Program-made: the position numbers and the translations under genes
Notes under the pieces: generated by a model
What the model saw: only the letters and a program-made list of their open reading frames with translations
The model's database searches: none
Told to the model about the DNA's origin: nothing
Source of the DNA: DASWTL01 sp035575925
GTDB lineage: Bacteria; Bacteroidota; Bacteroidia; Sphingobacteriales; Sphingobacteriaceae
Assembly (NCBI GenBank): GCA_035575925.1
Contig: DATLXK010000006.1
Location: 1 to 26,011, forward strand
Direction of reading: 5' to 3'
DNA: 26,011 bases
Part shown: positions 6,011 to 14,983 of the stretch, piece by piece
How the letters are laid out: each line of letters starts with the position of its first letter
Numbering within the stretch: position 1 is the first letter of the stretch

Positions 6011-6928
6011 ATGAGCTTAGTTGTTATCGGAACAGTGGCTTTTGATGCCATTGAAACTCCTTTTGGTAAAACAGATAAAATTGTTGGTGGTGCAGCTACT
6101 TATGCAGCTTTAGCCGCATCCTATTTTTATGATAAAGTAAAAATTGTAGCTGTGGTTGGTGACGATTTCCATCAGGAGGATATCAGCGAAATAAAAGCTC
6201 ACGGCATAGATGTAGAAGGTTTGCAAATTAAGAAGGGGGAAAAATCTTTCTTTTGGTCCGGTAAATACCATAATGATATGAACAGCCGCGATACGTTAGT
6301 TACTGAACTTAATGTATTGGCTGATTTCGACCCGGTTATTCCTGAATCTTACCAGGATTGCCAGTATCTTCTTTTAGGCAACCTCACTCCTCAGGTTCAG
6401 CAAACCACCATCACACGTTTTAAGAATCGTCCAAAACTTATTGTTTTAGACACGATGAACTTCTGGATGGACATCGCACTGGAAGATCTTTTAAAAACGA
6501 TCACAATGGTGGATGTTCTAACCATCAATGATGCAGAAGCACGCCAGCTTTCCGGAGAATATTCCCTGGTAAAAGCGTCAAAGAAAATCCTTCAAATGGG
6601 TCCAAAATACCTGATCATTAAAAAAGGTGAGCACGGTGCCCTGTTATTTCATGAAGATAAGATATTCTCTGCTCCCGCCCTTCCGTTAGCCGAAGTGTTT
6701 GACCCTACCGGAGCAGGAGATACGTTTGCAGGCGGCTTTATAGGTTATCTTGCAAAGGTTGGAACAATTAACTTTAACAACATGAAAAATGCGATTATAT
6801 ACGGATCAGCATTAGCTTCTTTTTGTGTTGAAAAATTCGGCACTGAAAAAATTAAAAACCTGACAGAACAAGAAGTTACAGGGCGGATTCGTGAATTTGT
6901 GAACCTGAGCAGCTTTGTTATTGAGTAG
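6011..6928 (+). CDS. PfkB-family sugar/nucleoside kinase (305 aa)
   Basis: This is a ribokinase-fold enzyme that transfers phosphate from ATP to a sugar or nucleoside hydroxyl. The N-terminal GGAATYAA (26-33) matches the substrate-side glycine motif. Residues 231-243 (DPTGAGDTFAGGF) are PfkB signature 2, with the anion hole and catalytic base Asp237. KKGEHGA (204-210) is the conserved segment before the ATP site. At 305 aa it is the normal family length and appears intact. The substrate cannot be deduced: ribokinase, fructokinase and adenosine kinase subfamilies share these motifs. It is divergent from tRNA-Asn and overlaps the cytochrome b5-like gene tail to tail by 11 nt. No Shine-Dalgarno is evident, as is usual in this phylum. 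A probable promoter lies at 5955-5986. Confidence 0.9.
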   Translation: MSLVVIGTVAFDAIETPFGKTDKIVGGAATYAALAASYFYDKVKIVAVVGDDFHQEDISEIKAHGIDVEGLQIKKGEKSFFWSGKYHNDMNSRDTLVTELNVLADFDPVIPESYQDCQYLLLGNLTPQVQQTTITRFKNRPKLIVLDTMNFWMDIALEDLLKTITMVDVLTINDAEARQLSGEYSLVKASKKILQMGPKYLIIKKGEHGALLFHEDKIFSAPALPLAEVFDPTGAGDTFAGGFIGYLAKVGTINFNNMKNAIIYGSALASFCVEKFGTEKIKNLTEQEVTGRIREFVNLSSFVIE

Positions 6929-7202
6929 GGTTGTGCGTTGTGGGTTCTGAGTTAAAGGGTGGGTTAGACGTTAGTTGGCCAACAGCTTTAAATTTTTCAA
7001 AGACGGTTTGGGTGTGCGGTGCATCTTTTAGCTCATCAGTCAGATCTTGTCCTGCCCAATGCTCGTAATGTTTGCCATTATGCCACAACCTGCTTTCTGA
7101 TACATCATATATCAATCCTTTATAAGCAACCCATATTTCAGGCTTGTCCTGCCCGTTACGTAAAGCAAGTTGAGATCTGGTAAATAGTGGTAGATTAATC
7201 AT
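6918..7202 (-). CDS. Cytochrome b5-like heme-binding domain protein (94 aa)
   Basis: The protein is a single small domain: FTRSQLALRNGQDKPEIWVA, then GLIYDVSESRLWHNGKHYEHWAGQDLT. This is the cytochrome b5/MAPR-type pattern of L-x-x-Y-N/D-G and I-W-V-A-x-x-G-x-I-Y-D-V followed by G-x-x-Y-x-x-x-A-G-x-D. His48 and His63 are candidate heme ligands, though the exact ligation is not certain. There is no signal peptide or membrane anchor, so it should be cytoplasmic. The last 20 residues are low-complexity, rich in Asn, Pro and Thr, and run into the end of the convergent PfkB gene. Its electron-transfer partner is unknown. Confidence 0.8.
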   Translation of the reverse strand: MINLPLFTRSQLALRNGQDKPEIWVAYKGLIYDVSESRLWHNGKHYEHWAGQDLTDELKDAPHTQTVFEKFKAVGQLTSNPPFNSEPTTHNPTQ

Positions 7203-7413
7203 TCATGAATAACAACTAAGATAATATATCTGACTGAAATGTGATGATGTATTTAAAAGTAGCCACATCGTCCCTAAAGAGTGTATTAAATAACAGAAAT
7301 CATTATATATAAACTATTATAAGGCTAATTGAGATTATCGAACTGAGTTCTAATCCAAGGCGTTTAAATACGAAAAATGTTTTGATTGCATATTAAAAAA
7401 AGCCATATAAAGT

Positions 7414-7450
7414 AAAAGAGCGTTGGTGGGCACCGAACGCTCTTTTTGTT
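7414..7450. terminator. Bidirectional intrinsic terminator after the sigma factor gene
   Basis: GAGCGTT (7418-7424) pairs with AACGCTC (7436-7442) around an 11-nt loop that itself contains GGTG/CACC. It is flanked by AAAA on the left and TTTTT on the right, so it can work both ways. It lies 26 nt past the stop of the minus-strand sigma gene. Confidence 0.75.
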
Positions 7451-7475
7451 ATGATGAGTTTAGAAAAGGGGCTAT

Positions 7476-8015
7476 TTAATCAAGCTCTGCGAATATTGGT
7501 TTTTTAACACCGTTATCATAGGGCTTCAAGCTTTTCTTTAGCAGTTTTCGTGCCACATGTATACGGGTTTTTACTGTTCCAATAGGAATTACTAAATGAT
7601 CCGCAATTTCATGGTATTTATGTCCTTCAAAATACATAGTAAAAGGCACATAATACTCTTTTGGCAATTTTGCTAAAGCTGTTTTTATATCATCCATAAT
7701 AAACTTCGACTCTCCCTGGTTTTTTGTAGAACTGAAAACCAGATTAGCTGAAGATATATCATCGGACTTGGTAACGAATGAACTGATCTTTACAAAACGA
7801 CGGTAATTATTAATGAATGTATTTTTCATGATAGTATATAACCAGCCTTTAAGATTTGTACCTTCTTTAAACTTGTTATAATAAGTAATGGCTTTTACCA
7901 TTGTATCCTGAACTAAGTCATTTGCATCATCTGCGTCATGAGTAAAATGAAGTGCATACATTTTCAGAGAACTAGCCTGACGCATTACCATGGTGTTGAA
8001 TTCGATCTTTGTCAT
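7476..8015 (-). CDS. ECF-type RNA polymerase sigma factor (179 aa)
   Basis: The ATG at 8015 gives MTKIEFNTMVMRQASSLKMY, the start usual for this Sphingobacteriales sigma family; a further upstream frame begins only with TTG. Region sigma-2 covers about 14-75, with DANDLVQDTMVKA and the GWLYTIMKNTFINNYRR helix. Sigma-4 covers about 108-165, with PFTMYFEGHKYHEIADHL and GTVKTRIHVARKLLKKSL as the -35-binding HTH. The linker is short and Ser-rich. No anti-sigma gene lies next to it. ECF factors direct polymerase to stress or envelope promoters; the specific regulon is unknown. It stands alone, followed by a strong terminator. Confidence 0.9.
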   Translation of the reverse strand: MTKIEFNTMVMRQASSLKMYALHFTHDADDANDLVQDTMVKAITYYNKFKEGTNLKGWLYTIMKNTFINNYRRFVKISSFVTKSDDISSANLVFSSTKNQGESKFIMDDIKTALAKLPKEYYVPFTMYFEGHKYHEIADHLVIPIGTVKTRIHVARKLLKKSLKPYDNGVKKPIFAELD

Positions 8016-8166
8016 TGTGTTTAGGTTATGATTAACAAACTCTTTAATTATCGGCCGAAGCCAGTATTGTGATTTGTATATCCTTGACAAATGGTATGCC
8101 CGTATTATAAAATTTAACCCGGCATTCTATAAAAAGAAGAATTTTATTGAAAAATGAAGAAAAATT

Positions 8167-8183
8167 AATCTTAAATTAAGATT
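8167..8183 (-). terminator. Weak AT-rich hairpin after murB
   Basis: AATCTTA and TAAGATT pair around AAT, directly after the murB stop codon, and are followed on the minus strand by AATTTTTC. The stem is AT-only apart from one GC pair, so termination would be weak. Confidence 0.35.
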
Positions 8184-9199
8184 TAGATAATATTAACCTC
8201 GCGTTCTAAAAGGATATTAAAACGACTTTTAACACTGGAAATAATTTCTTCAGAGAATGAAAAAACTTCCTTTCCGGTTGCTCCACCATGATTTACTAAA
8301 ACAAGTGCCTGGTTAATCCAGGTTCCTGTATGGCCTGCTACTTTCCCTTTCCAACCGCATTGCTCAATCAACCACCCGGCAGCAAGCTTCACCTGATCAT
8401 CAGGTAATAAAAAGTGTACAATGTCTGGAAAAGTAGACTGCAACTGTCTGAATTTTGTGAAACTGATTATTGGATTTTTAAAAAAGCTGCCGGCATTCCC
8501 TATTGTAGAAGGATCAGGAAGCTTAGAGACCCGGATATTAGCAACTACATCAGAGATATCTTTAAGAGAAGGATTGGAAATACCCCGTTTTTGCAGTTCC
8601 TGTTCAATTGCACCGTAACTTGTATTAAAATCAGTAATTCGTGATAGTTTAAATGTAACCTCAGTAATAATGTATTGCCCCTTCACAGCCGTCTTAAATA
8701 GGCTATCGCGATAACCAAACTTGCATTCTTCCTGATCAAATACCCGCATCTTGCCAGTACTGATTTCAAAAGCCCTGCAGCTATAAAAAGTATCTTTTAG
8801 TTCAACGCCATACGCTCCTATGTTCTGAATTGGAGATGCACCTACCGAACCCGGTATCAGGCTTAAATTCTCCAGGCCCGCAAAGCCCTGTTCAACACAG
8901 TACATAACCAGATTATGCCATATTTCTCCTGCACCTGCCTGTACTAATATATTTTCATTGGTTTCCTTGTAATTAATGCCCCGGATATTCATTTTAATAA
9001 CCAGGCCATCAAAATCCCGTGTAAATAGCATATTACTGCCACCGCCCAAAACAAGTTTATTACCCAACTTCCACTTTTCATCAGCAAAAAGATCAGAAAG
9101 TTCCTGCTCCGTATTAATCTCAGTATACCATGTGGAAAAAGCTTCAACACCAAAAGTATTGAGGTTTTTCAGCGAAAAGTTTTTATGGATCTGTGGCAT
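8183..9199 (-). CDS. murB: UDP-N-acetylenolpyruvoylglucosamine reductase MurB (338 aa)
   Basis: MurB reduces UDP-GlcNAc-enolpyruvate to UDP-MurNAc with NADPH and FAD, an essential cytoplasmic step of peptidoglycan synthesis. FAD-binding motifs are visible: LGGGSNML (51-58) and IPGSVGASPIQNIGAYG (115-131). NAGSFFKNP (235-243) carries the catalytic Ser238 that protonates the enolpyruvate, and the C-terminal LEREV (331-335) carries the partner Glu. The length and the FGYRDSLFK loop (161-169) fit the type I, E. coli-like enzyme of about 340 aa. The gene appears intact. It follows lpdA by 84 nt in the same direction, with a hairpin between them, so it may be transcribed separately. Confidence 0.95.
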   Translation of the reverse strand: MPQIHKNFSLKNLNTFGVEAFSTWYTEINTEQELSDLFADEKWKLGNKLVLGGGSNMLFTRDFDGLVIKMNIRGINYKETNENILVQAGAGEIWHNLVMYCVEQGFAGLENLSLIPGSVGASPIQNIGAYGVELKDTFYSCRAFEISTGKMRVFDQEECKFGYRDSLFKTAVKGQYIITEVTFKLSRITDFNTSYGAIEQELQKRGISNPSLKDISDVVANIRVSKLPDPSTIGNAGSFFKNPIISFTKFRQLQSTFPDIVHFLLPDDQVKLAAGWLIEQCGWKGKVAGHTGTWINQALVLVNHGGATGKEVFSFSEEIISSVKSRFNILLEREVNII

Positions 9200-9205
9200 A
9201 CCAAA

Positions 9206-9233
9206 AAGATTGAGATGCCCGAATTTTGGGCAT
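9206..9233 (-). terminator. Hairpin between lpdA and murB
   Basis: ATGCCC (9233-9228) and GGGCAT (9220-9215) pair perfectly around a 7-nt loop, followed on the minus strand by CTCAATCTTTTT. It may be a weak terminator for lpdA or a structure in the murB leader, ending 15 nt before the murB start. Confidence 0.4.
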
Positions 9234-9283
9234 GGTTAGTTGTCCGTGTGAATCCATATTTCAATCACTAAACAAATTATAAT

Positions 9284-10687
9284 TTAAATATGCAAAGCCC
9301 TATTATCTGTTGCGGCAAGCGCTGCTTCTTTAAATGCTTCAGTATACGTAGGGTGGGCATGTGAAATACGGCCTATATCTTCTGCAGATGCACGAAACTC
9401 CATAGCCACCACGGCTTCGGCGATCATGTCAGCAGCCCTCGGGCCTATCATGTGTACACCTAAAATCTCATCTGTAGATGCATCAGCCAGCACTTTTACC
9501 AATCCATCCAGATCCATACTTGCGCGGGCACGTCCACTGGCTTTGAAGGGAAACGACCCGGTTTTATACTTTTTGCCTTGCTCTTTAAGCTGTTCCTCGG
9601 TGTATCCCACACTGGCAACTTCAGGCCAGGTATAAACTACTCCCGGAATCAGGTTGTAATTAATATGCGGTTTTTGTCCCATTATCCGCTCAGCCACATA
9701 AACACCTTCTTCTTCGGCTTTATGAGCAAGCATGGCACCTTTTATCACATCGCCTATGGCATATACGCCGGGAACTGTTGTCTCCAGGTGATCGTTCACC
9801 GGAATTTTTTTGCCGCGCTCATCCGGTTTTATCCCGATTTTTTCCAGGCCTAATCCTTCGGTATATGCCGTGCGACCAACAGCAACAATACAATAGTCGC
9901 CCTCTAATGTTACTTTTTCTCCTTTTGGGCTATCAGCAGTTACCGTTACTTTTTTTCCTTTCACAACTGCACCGGTAACCTTATGGCCTAAAAGAAACTC
10001 AAACCCAATTTTTGCAAGCGACTTTTGAAGCTCCTTACCTAAGGTTTTATCCATAGTACCAATTATAGAATCCATAAATTCAACTACAGTAACCTTAGCA
10101 CCCAAACGGGCATAAACAGAGCCCAATTCCAGACCAATAACCCCGCCTCCAATAACTATCAGATGTTTAGGCACTTCTGGCAGGTTTAACGCCTCTGTTG
10201 AAGTGATGATCCGTTTCTTATCAACCGGTAAAAATGGTAAAACCGAAGGCTTTGAACCCGTAGCTATAATAACATTTTTGCTGGTGATGGTTTCCACTTT
10301 GCCATCCGTGTTTTTTATATTAATGGTATTTTTATCGGCGAAAGATCCTATGCCATTATACGTAGTGATCTTATTTTTTTTCATTAAGAATGTTATCCCT
10401 GAAGTATTCTCCTGTACTACAGTATTTTTCCGGGCTATCATTTGCGGGAGGTCAACCTCCAGGTTTTTCAGCTTAATACCATGAGTGGAAAACGTATGCG
10501 CTGCATTATAAAAATGCTCTGAAGAATCTAATAAAGCTTTGGAAGGGATGCAGCCCACATTAAGGCAAGTGCCGCCAAATGTATTATACTTTTCAATAAT
10601 GGCGGTCTTAAGGCCTAATTGTGCACATCGGATCGCGGCTACATAACCGCCGGGCCCGCTGCCTATAATGGTAACATCGTATTGCAT
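9284..10687 (-). CDS. lpdA: Dihydrolipoyl dehydrogenase, E3 (467 aa)
   Basis: E3 reoxidises the dihydrolipoyl group of 2-oxo acid dehydrogenase complexes or the glycine cleavage system, passing electrons through FAD to NAD+. GSGPGG (9-14) binds FAD, CLNVGC (Cys41, Cys46) is the redox disulfide, GGGVIGLELGS is the NAD-binding glycine motif, and HAHPTYTEA near the C terminus holds the His445-Glu450 pair. At 467 aa it is of standard length. The start at ATG 10687 is preferred because the longer frame begins with TTG and that position overlaps a TAACTTTG -7 box. It is not next to odhA-odhB, so it may serve several complexes. Confidence 0.95.
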   Translation of the reverse strand: MQYDVTIIGSGPGGYVAAIRCAQLGLKTAIIEKYNTFGGTCLNVGCIPSKALLDSSEHFYNAAHTFSTHGIKLKNLEVDLPQMIARKNTVVQENTSGITFLMKKNKITTYNGIGSFADKNTINIKNTDGKVETITSKNVIIATGSKPSVLPFLPVDKKRIITSTEALNLPEVPKHLIVIGGGVIGLELGSVYARLGAKVTVVEFMDSIIGTMDKTLGKELQKSLAKIGFEFLLGHKVTGAVVKGKKVTVTADSPKGEKVTLEGDYCIVAVGRTAYTEGLGLEKIGIKPDERGKKIPVNDHLETTVPGVYAIGDVIKGAMLAHKAEEEGVYVAERIMGQKPHINYNLIPGVVYTWPEVASVGYTEEQLKEQGKKYKTGSFPFKASGRARASMDLDGLVKVLADASTDEILGVHMIGPRAADMIAEAVVAMEFRASAEDIGRISHAHPTYTEAFKEAALAATDNRALHI

Positions 10688-10705
10688 GGATCGGATTTTA
10701 TGGGG

Positions 10706-10738
10706 CAAAGTTAAGGATTATCCCCTCCTTAAAAAAGA
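10706..10738 (-). promoter_or_regulatory. Probable lpdA promoter
   Basis: The minus strand carries TAACTTTG at 10713-10706, matching the Bacteroidota TAnnTTTG -7 box. A T-rich run that can serve as the -33 element lies 18-23 nt upstream. The ATG is 18 nt downstream of the box. Confidence 0.5.
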
Positions 10739-10826
10739 AAGCCGGTAATTCCATTATTTTTATGATCGTTCTTAATAATCAGGCGTCCTTGTGTGTACCT
10801 TAGTGGAACCCATATCAATCATAACC

Positions 10827-12491
10827 ATGACAAGTTTAAAATCACTGTTGCTATTAACCGGAATTCTGCTGTCTGTAAAGGCCGCAGATGCACAATTGCT
10901 GTCAGGAAAAGATCACCATACAAAGGCTGATACCCTTCGCGGGATGCTTACATCCCTCAGGACGTGTTATAATATTGATTATTACCACCTTGATGTTAAG
11001 GTAAATATAGATAAGAAATTTATCAGCGGCTCTAATCTGTTCCGGTTTACTGCCACGCAGGATTTTAAAAGACTCCAGTTTGATCTGTATCAAAATCTAA
11101 AGATTGAGAAAGTAGAATATAAAGGGAAAATGCTTAAATATTCGCGGCTTCATAATGCGGTGTTTGTTGATTTTCCATCCACTATTAAATCAGGCGCCAG
11201 GGATGCATTTACAGTATTTTATAGCGGATATCCTACTATTGCCCTTAATGCTCCATGGGACGGGGGATTTGTTTTTTCAAAGGATGCAGCAGGAAAGCCA
11301 TGGGTAGGCGTTGCTGTTCAGGGTGCAGGTGCCAGTTTATGGTGGCCGAATAAAGATCACCAGGCTGATGAAGCAGATAGCATGGATATCAGCGTGTCTG
11401 TACCTAAAGGATTAATGAATGTAAGCAACGGCAGGCTTCGTTCAAAACGCGACCTGAAAAATGGCTATATGCGTTATAACTGGTTTGTTTCCAGCCCGAT
11501 AAATAACTATAATGTTACATTGAACATAGCTGATTACGTCCATTTTGCGGATGAGTATAGTGGAGAGAAAGGCAGGTTGACTTTAGACTATTTTGTACTG
11601 AAGGAAAATCTGGAAAAAGCAAAAACGCAGTTCACTGCAGATGTAAAGCCCATGCTGAAATGTTTTGAGCATTGGTTTGGACCTTATCCTTTCTATAAGG
11701 ATGGTTACAAGCTTATTGAAACGCCTTACCTGGGAATGGAGCATCAGAGTGCCGTGGCATATGGCAACAAATACATGAAAGGATACCTGGGAAAAGATCT
11801 TTCAGGCACGGGACTGGGTTTGGATTGGGATTATATAATTGTGCATGAAAGCGGGCATGAATGGTTCGGTAATAACATCACATCAAAAGATATAGCAGAT
11901 ATGTGGATCCATGAAGGATTTACGATGTATTCGGAAAGCTTATTTATTGAATGTGCCAAAGGAAAAGATGCAGCCGCAAAGTATATCTCAGGAATTCGGG
12001 CAGGTATACAAAATGAAAAACCCTTACTCGGTCCGTACAATGTGAATAAAGAGGGCTCAGGCGATATGTATTATAAAGGAGCCAATATGCTTCATACCAT
12101 ACGCACCATTATTAATAATGATGAAACCTGGCTGGAAATATTACGGGGATTGAACAAGGATCTGGGACTTAAAACCACTACCACGGAAGAAGTGGTCAGC
12201 TACATAAATACTAAGTCAGGGAAAAATCTCACTAAAACATTTGATCAGTACCTGCGATTTAAAGACATCCCGGTACTTGAAATAAAAAACAATACTGATA
12301 ATAGTATTTCTTACCGATGGAAAGCCGATGTAAAAGGATTTGATATGCCGGTTCGAATAAAGCAAACCACCACCAGCGACTGGATTTTAATTCAGCCCGG
12401 CCTGGAATGGAAAACCTATCCAAATGTAAAATTCGAAACTCTTCTTATTGATACGGATAACTTTTATATAAAAAGTTCAATTATAAATTAA
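10827..12491 (+). CDS. Secreted M1-family metallopeptidase (554 aa)
   Basis: The ATG at 10827 begins a signal peptide (MTSLKSLLLLTGILLSVKAA, then DAQ); the longer frame starts with GTG and would bury it. The mature protein has an aminopeptidase-N-like beta domain, the exopeptidase motif as GMEHQS (303-308) in place of the common GAMEN, and the gluzincin zinc site HESGH (340-344) with the third ligand Glu363 in WIHEGF, 19 residues on. At 554 aa it lacks the long C-terminal helical domain of E. coli PepN and matches the short Bacteroidota M1 proteins. It should cleave peptides in the periplasm or outside. It stands alone, divergent from lpdA. Confidence 0.92.
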   Translation: MTSLKSLLLLTGILLSVKAADAQLLSGKDHHTKADTLRGMLTSLRTCYNIDYYHLDVKVNIDKKFISGSNLFRFTATQDFKRLQFDLYQNLKIEKVEYKGKMLKYSRLHNAVFVDFPSTIKSGARDAFTVFYSGYPTIALNAPWDGGFVFSKDAAGKPWVGVAVQGAGASLWWPNKDHQADEADSMDISVSVPKGLMNVSNGRLRSKRDLKNGYMRYNWFVSSPINNYNVTLNIADYVHFADEYSGEKGRLTLDYFVLKENLEKAKTQFTADVKPMLKCFEHWFGPYPFYKDGYKLIETPYLGMEHQSAVAYGNKYMKGYLGKDLSGTGLGLDWDYIIVHESGHEWFGNNITSKDIADMWIHEGFTMYSESLFIECAKGKDAAAKYISGIRAGIQNEKPLLGPYNVNKEGSGDMYYKGANMLHTIRTIINNDETWLEILRGLNKDLGLKTTTTEEVVSYINTKSGKNLTKTFDQYLRFKDIPVLEIKNNTDNSISYRWKADVKGFDMPVRIKQTTTSDWILIQPGLEWKTYPNVKFETLLIDTDNFYIKSSIIN

Positions 12492-12769
12492 TGTGCATGC
12501 AACGGCCCATATCGCGCGTCTATATTCCAAGCAGCAATCGGGCAGGATATGCTAATCATTTTACCTGTAGTCGGTGTTATCACCATCGGAGTAACCAACA
12601 GGGAGTTCCCCCCGGTTCGAATAGAGCTAAAGTAAATACTGCATCTATGAGAAGAGATGTATGGCTGAGATAATTAATTATAACTATTGTCGTGTAAACA
12701 CCAGAGTTCCCAGATTATTCATTCAAAACAACATTGCCATTCTATATTCAGAAGGAGTATGCTGGTAGG

Positions 12770-13348
12770 TTAACTAACCCAGTGATCTATTATTAACCAT
12801 TTGACCCATTCATTATTAATCCATTTATAAACAGCGAGTTCGCCGCTTCCACAAGTATCTTGACAAGAATAATCAGAATAAAATATACAAATTGTCTTTT
12901 TCCTAATAAAGATCGGCTTTGAAAAACTATAAAACACATTTCCGTATCTTTCATTGAACTTTGGCCAGCCGAAACCTCTATCTCCAAGGATATTATCTAT
13001 AGTGTCACGGTCTATAAGGGTTGATCCGGGAAGTATATTTTTAGATCTGAATTTAGAATCAATTTTCATTATATCGCGATTAAGCCTGCGCTTTTCCTTA
13101 TCGGTAAATACCAAGAAATTTATTTTATTTTCATTATCATACTTAAGATTTTTTAGTGTATCCTTTAATATATCCTTCTTTAATGCGGCCGCCCCTCCGG
13201 AGAATATTCTATTGGTATATAAAATCGATCCTTTATCTTTAAAAAACCATCGTATAAATTTTATAGATGCTTTCGATTCCTGGGCATAGCTATTTGTAAA
13301 ACAGCTTATCAGAATAATAAATAGAAAAAATACCAGGTTTTTTCGCAT
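12770..13348 (-). CDS. Small exported protein of unknown function (192 aa)
   Basis: A signal peptide is visible at 1-22 (MRKNLVFFLFIILISCFTNS, cleavage likely after YAQ). The Cys at 16 is not in a standard lipobox. The mature part is basic and then ends in a beta-rich half with FSKPIFIRKKTICIFYSDYS followed by CQDTCGSGELAVYKW, where two or three Cys could form a disulfide. I recall similar uncharacterised exported proteins in Bacteroidota but can give no function. It starts 26 nt after the HExxH lipoprotein gene in the same direction, so it is probably co-transcribed and may act with it at the envelope. Confidence 0.7.
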   Translation of the reverse strand: MRKNLVFFLFIILISCFTNSYAQESKASIKFIRWFFKDKGSILYTNRIFSGGAAALKKDILKDTLKNLKYDNENKINFLVFTDKEKRRLNRDIMKIDSKFRSKNILPGSTLIDRDTIDNILGDRGFGWPKFNERYGNVFYSFSKPIFIRKKTICIFYSDYSCQDTCGSGELAVYKWINNEWVKWLIIDHWVS

Positions 13349-13374
13349 AACTACGGTTTTTTATTCATTTGAGA

Positions 13375-14916
13375 TTAATTACAATCATTATTTTGATCCC
13401 GAATTGGGGACCCGTTTCTTTTAAATCTATAAGCCTGAACAATACTATTAAGTTCTTCTTTAGTCATTGTTCCGCCATTATAACTAAAATTAGTCGCTGT
13501 GCTGTAACTTTTAGTATCCCCTAAACCACTCCAAGCCAATGCTGTAGCATCTTTTAATGACATCAAGTATTCACTTACAAGAAACTCTGCCATAGGTGTT
13601 ATAAATTTATCAGCCATTTCCTGATGCCCTTTTGTCAAAAGTTCATTAGCTCCTTCTAATTTGGAAAAATATCCATGGATTACCTCATGGATAACTACAG
13701 CACCTGCGAACTCTTTTGAGCTTTCATTTAAAATATTAGTACTGAGTGTCACGGTTGCTTTAAAAATAAAGGTGTTAGGATTATAGCTTGCATTAGTAAA
13801 ATTTGCAGGCGTGAAATTTTTAGTTTCAGGCGAATCTTGGAAGTATATATCTGCAATTGCATTATTGTCAAAATTGTTTATAATCTCTGATAATTTCTGA
13901 TTTAGATTCATATCTAACAATGAAGTAACCAAAGCCTTTAAACAAGGATCTTTAATATTATTAATTATCTCCATACACTCATTTTTAATCCTTGCCCCAC
14001 TCTTGCTATAAGAATATCCACACGGTGATGGATCCGGGTCTGTTGAACAATCCGGATGACCAAAATATGCAGGGTCACTACAATCCATCGGTCCCTCATC
14101 ATTAACCCCATCATCATAACAATACTCCTCTGTGCAGCAATATTCTGAGTAAGGGTCACCACAAACAACATCATTAGGGTCATCATTATACATAACACAA
14201 TCCTGGTACCAGTAAAAGATATCATACCAGTCACATTGTTGTGCCCGAACCTTATTGAGATTATTTTTACGTTTATTATCTCCAAACCTGATGGTCTTCA
14301 TCACCCTTCCATTCTCTATTCGCAAAATATAAGTCATTTTGCCGCTCCACTCTTTATGGAAAATATATCCGTCAAAATCTTTATCCAGCTTACCCAGGCG
14401 ATTATGACTGATGTCTCCTTTATGTCGCAGTAAATACGCTTTATCAGGAACATAACTGATCAGCTTTTGGTAAACAGTGCCTTTTTTATCCTTGTAAATA
14501 ATCAGCCTGTCGAAACTTGCTTTAAGCACAGCATCATCAGGCTTTGAAGGGGTATCTTGTCCATTGCCTCTGATAAAAACAGCAGGCGTTACTTTTGAAG
14601 AATATTTTACGGGCACTTCTGCATAAGTGTATCCGGATGCTGTGCCGGAAACGGCCCGTTTCCAGATCAGGTCTTTCATAATGAAATTGCTTGAGCGCAC
14701 GCCTGCACGGTTTTTAAGACCGGCCGGTGCAGGCATAGAATTACCCTGCTGAGGCTACAAGGTCTGGGTATAATAATCGTGTGCCCATTTTACTTCCTGG
14801 GGAAGTGTTTCAGCTTCATGCAATAAGTTTTCAAATTCTTTGCGGCAGGAAAAAATTGCGGTTGCCGCTAAAAGTAATACGGTGTAAGATAAGGCTCTGG
14901 TAAATCTTTTCTTCAT
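13375..14916 (-). pseudogene. HExxH lipoprotein gene with an in-frame amber stop at codon 54
   Basis: From ATG 14916 the frame reads a lipoprotein signal (MKKRFTRALSY, then AATAIFSC with Cys24), runs to TAG at 14757-14755, and continues in the same frame without another stop to 13375. The downstream part alone, from ATG 14736, would be 453 aa without a signal. Full length would be 512 residues plus the amber. After the stop come a Bacteroidota-type N-terminal domain, a Cys-rich, Asp-rich linker with nine Cys (168-239 of the 453-aa part), and a metalloprotease-like segment VVIHEVIHGYF (HExxH at 350-354) with a further His371. It looks like an exported zinc protease or peptidase-like protein. 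The amber is either a real inactivating change, a base-call error, or less likely read through. Confidence 0.75.
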
Positions 14917-14983
14917 AGTAATGGTTTATTTACAGTAACTAAGTTAATAATTTATCATATAATTTAAAGTTCTAAGATAAATA

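Noticed and set aside
12491..12673. 60-codon plus-strand ORF overlapping the end of the M1 gene
   Set aside because: Starts inside the M1 stop region, shows unusual Arg/Ser/Cys-rich composition and no domain. A GGTTCGAAT within it recalls a tRNA T-loop but no cloverleaf forms.
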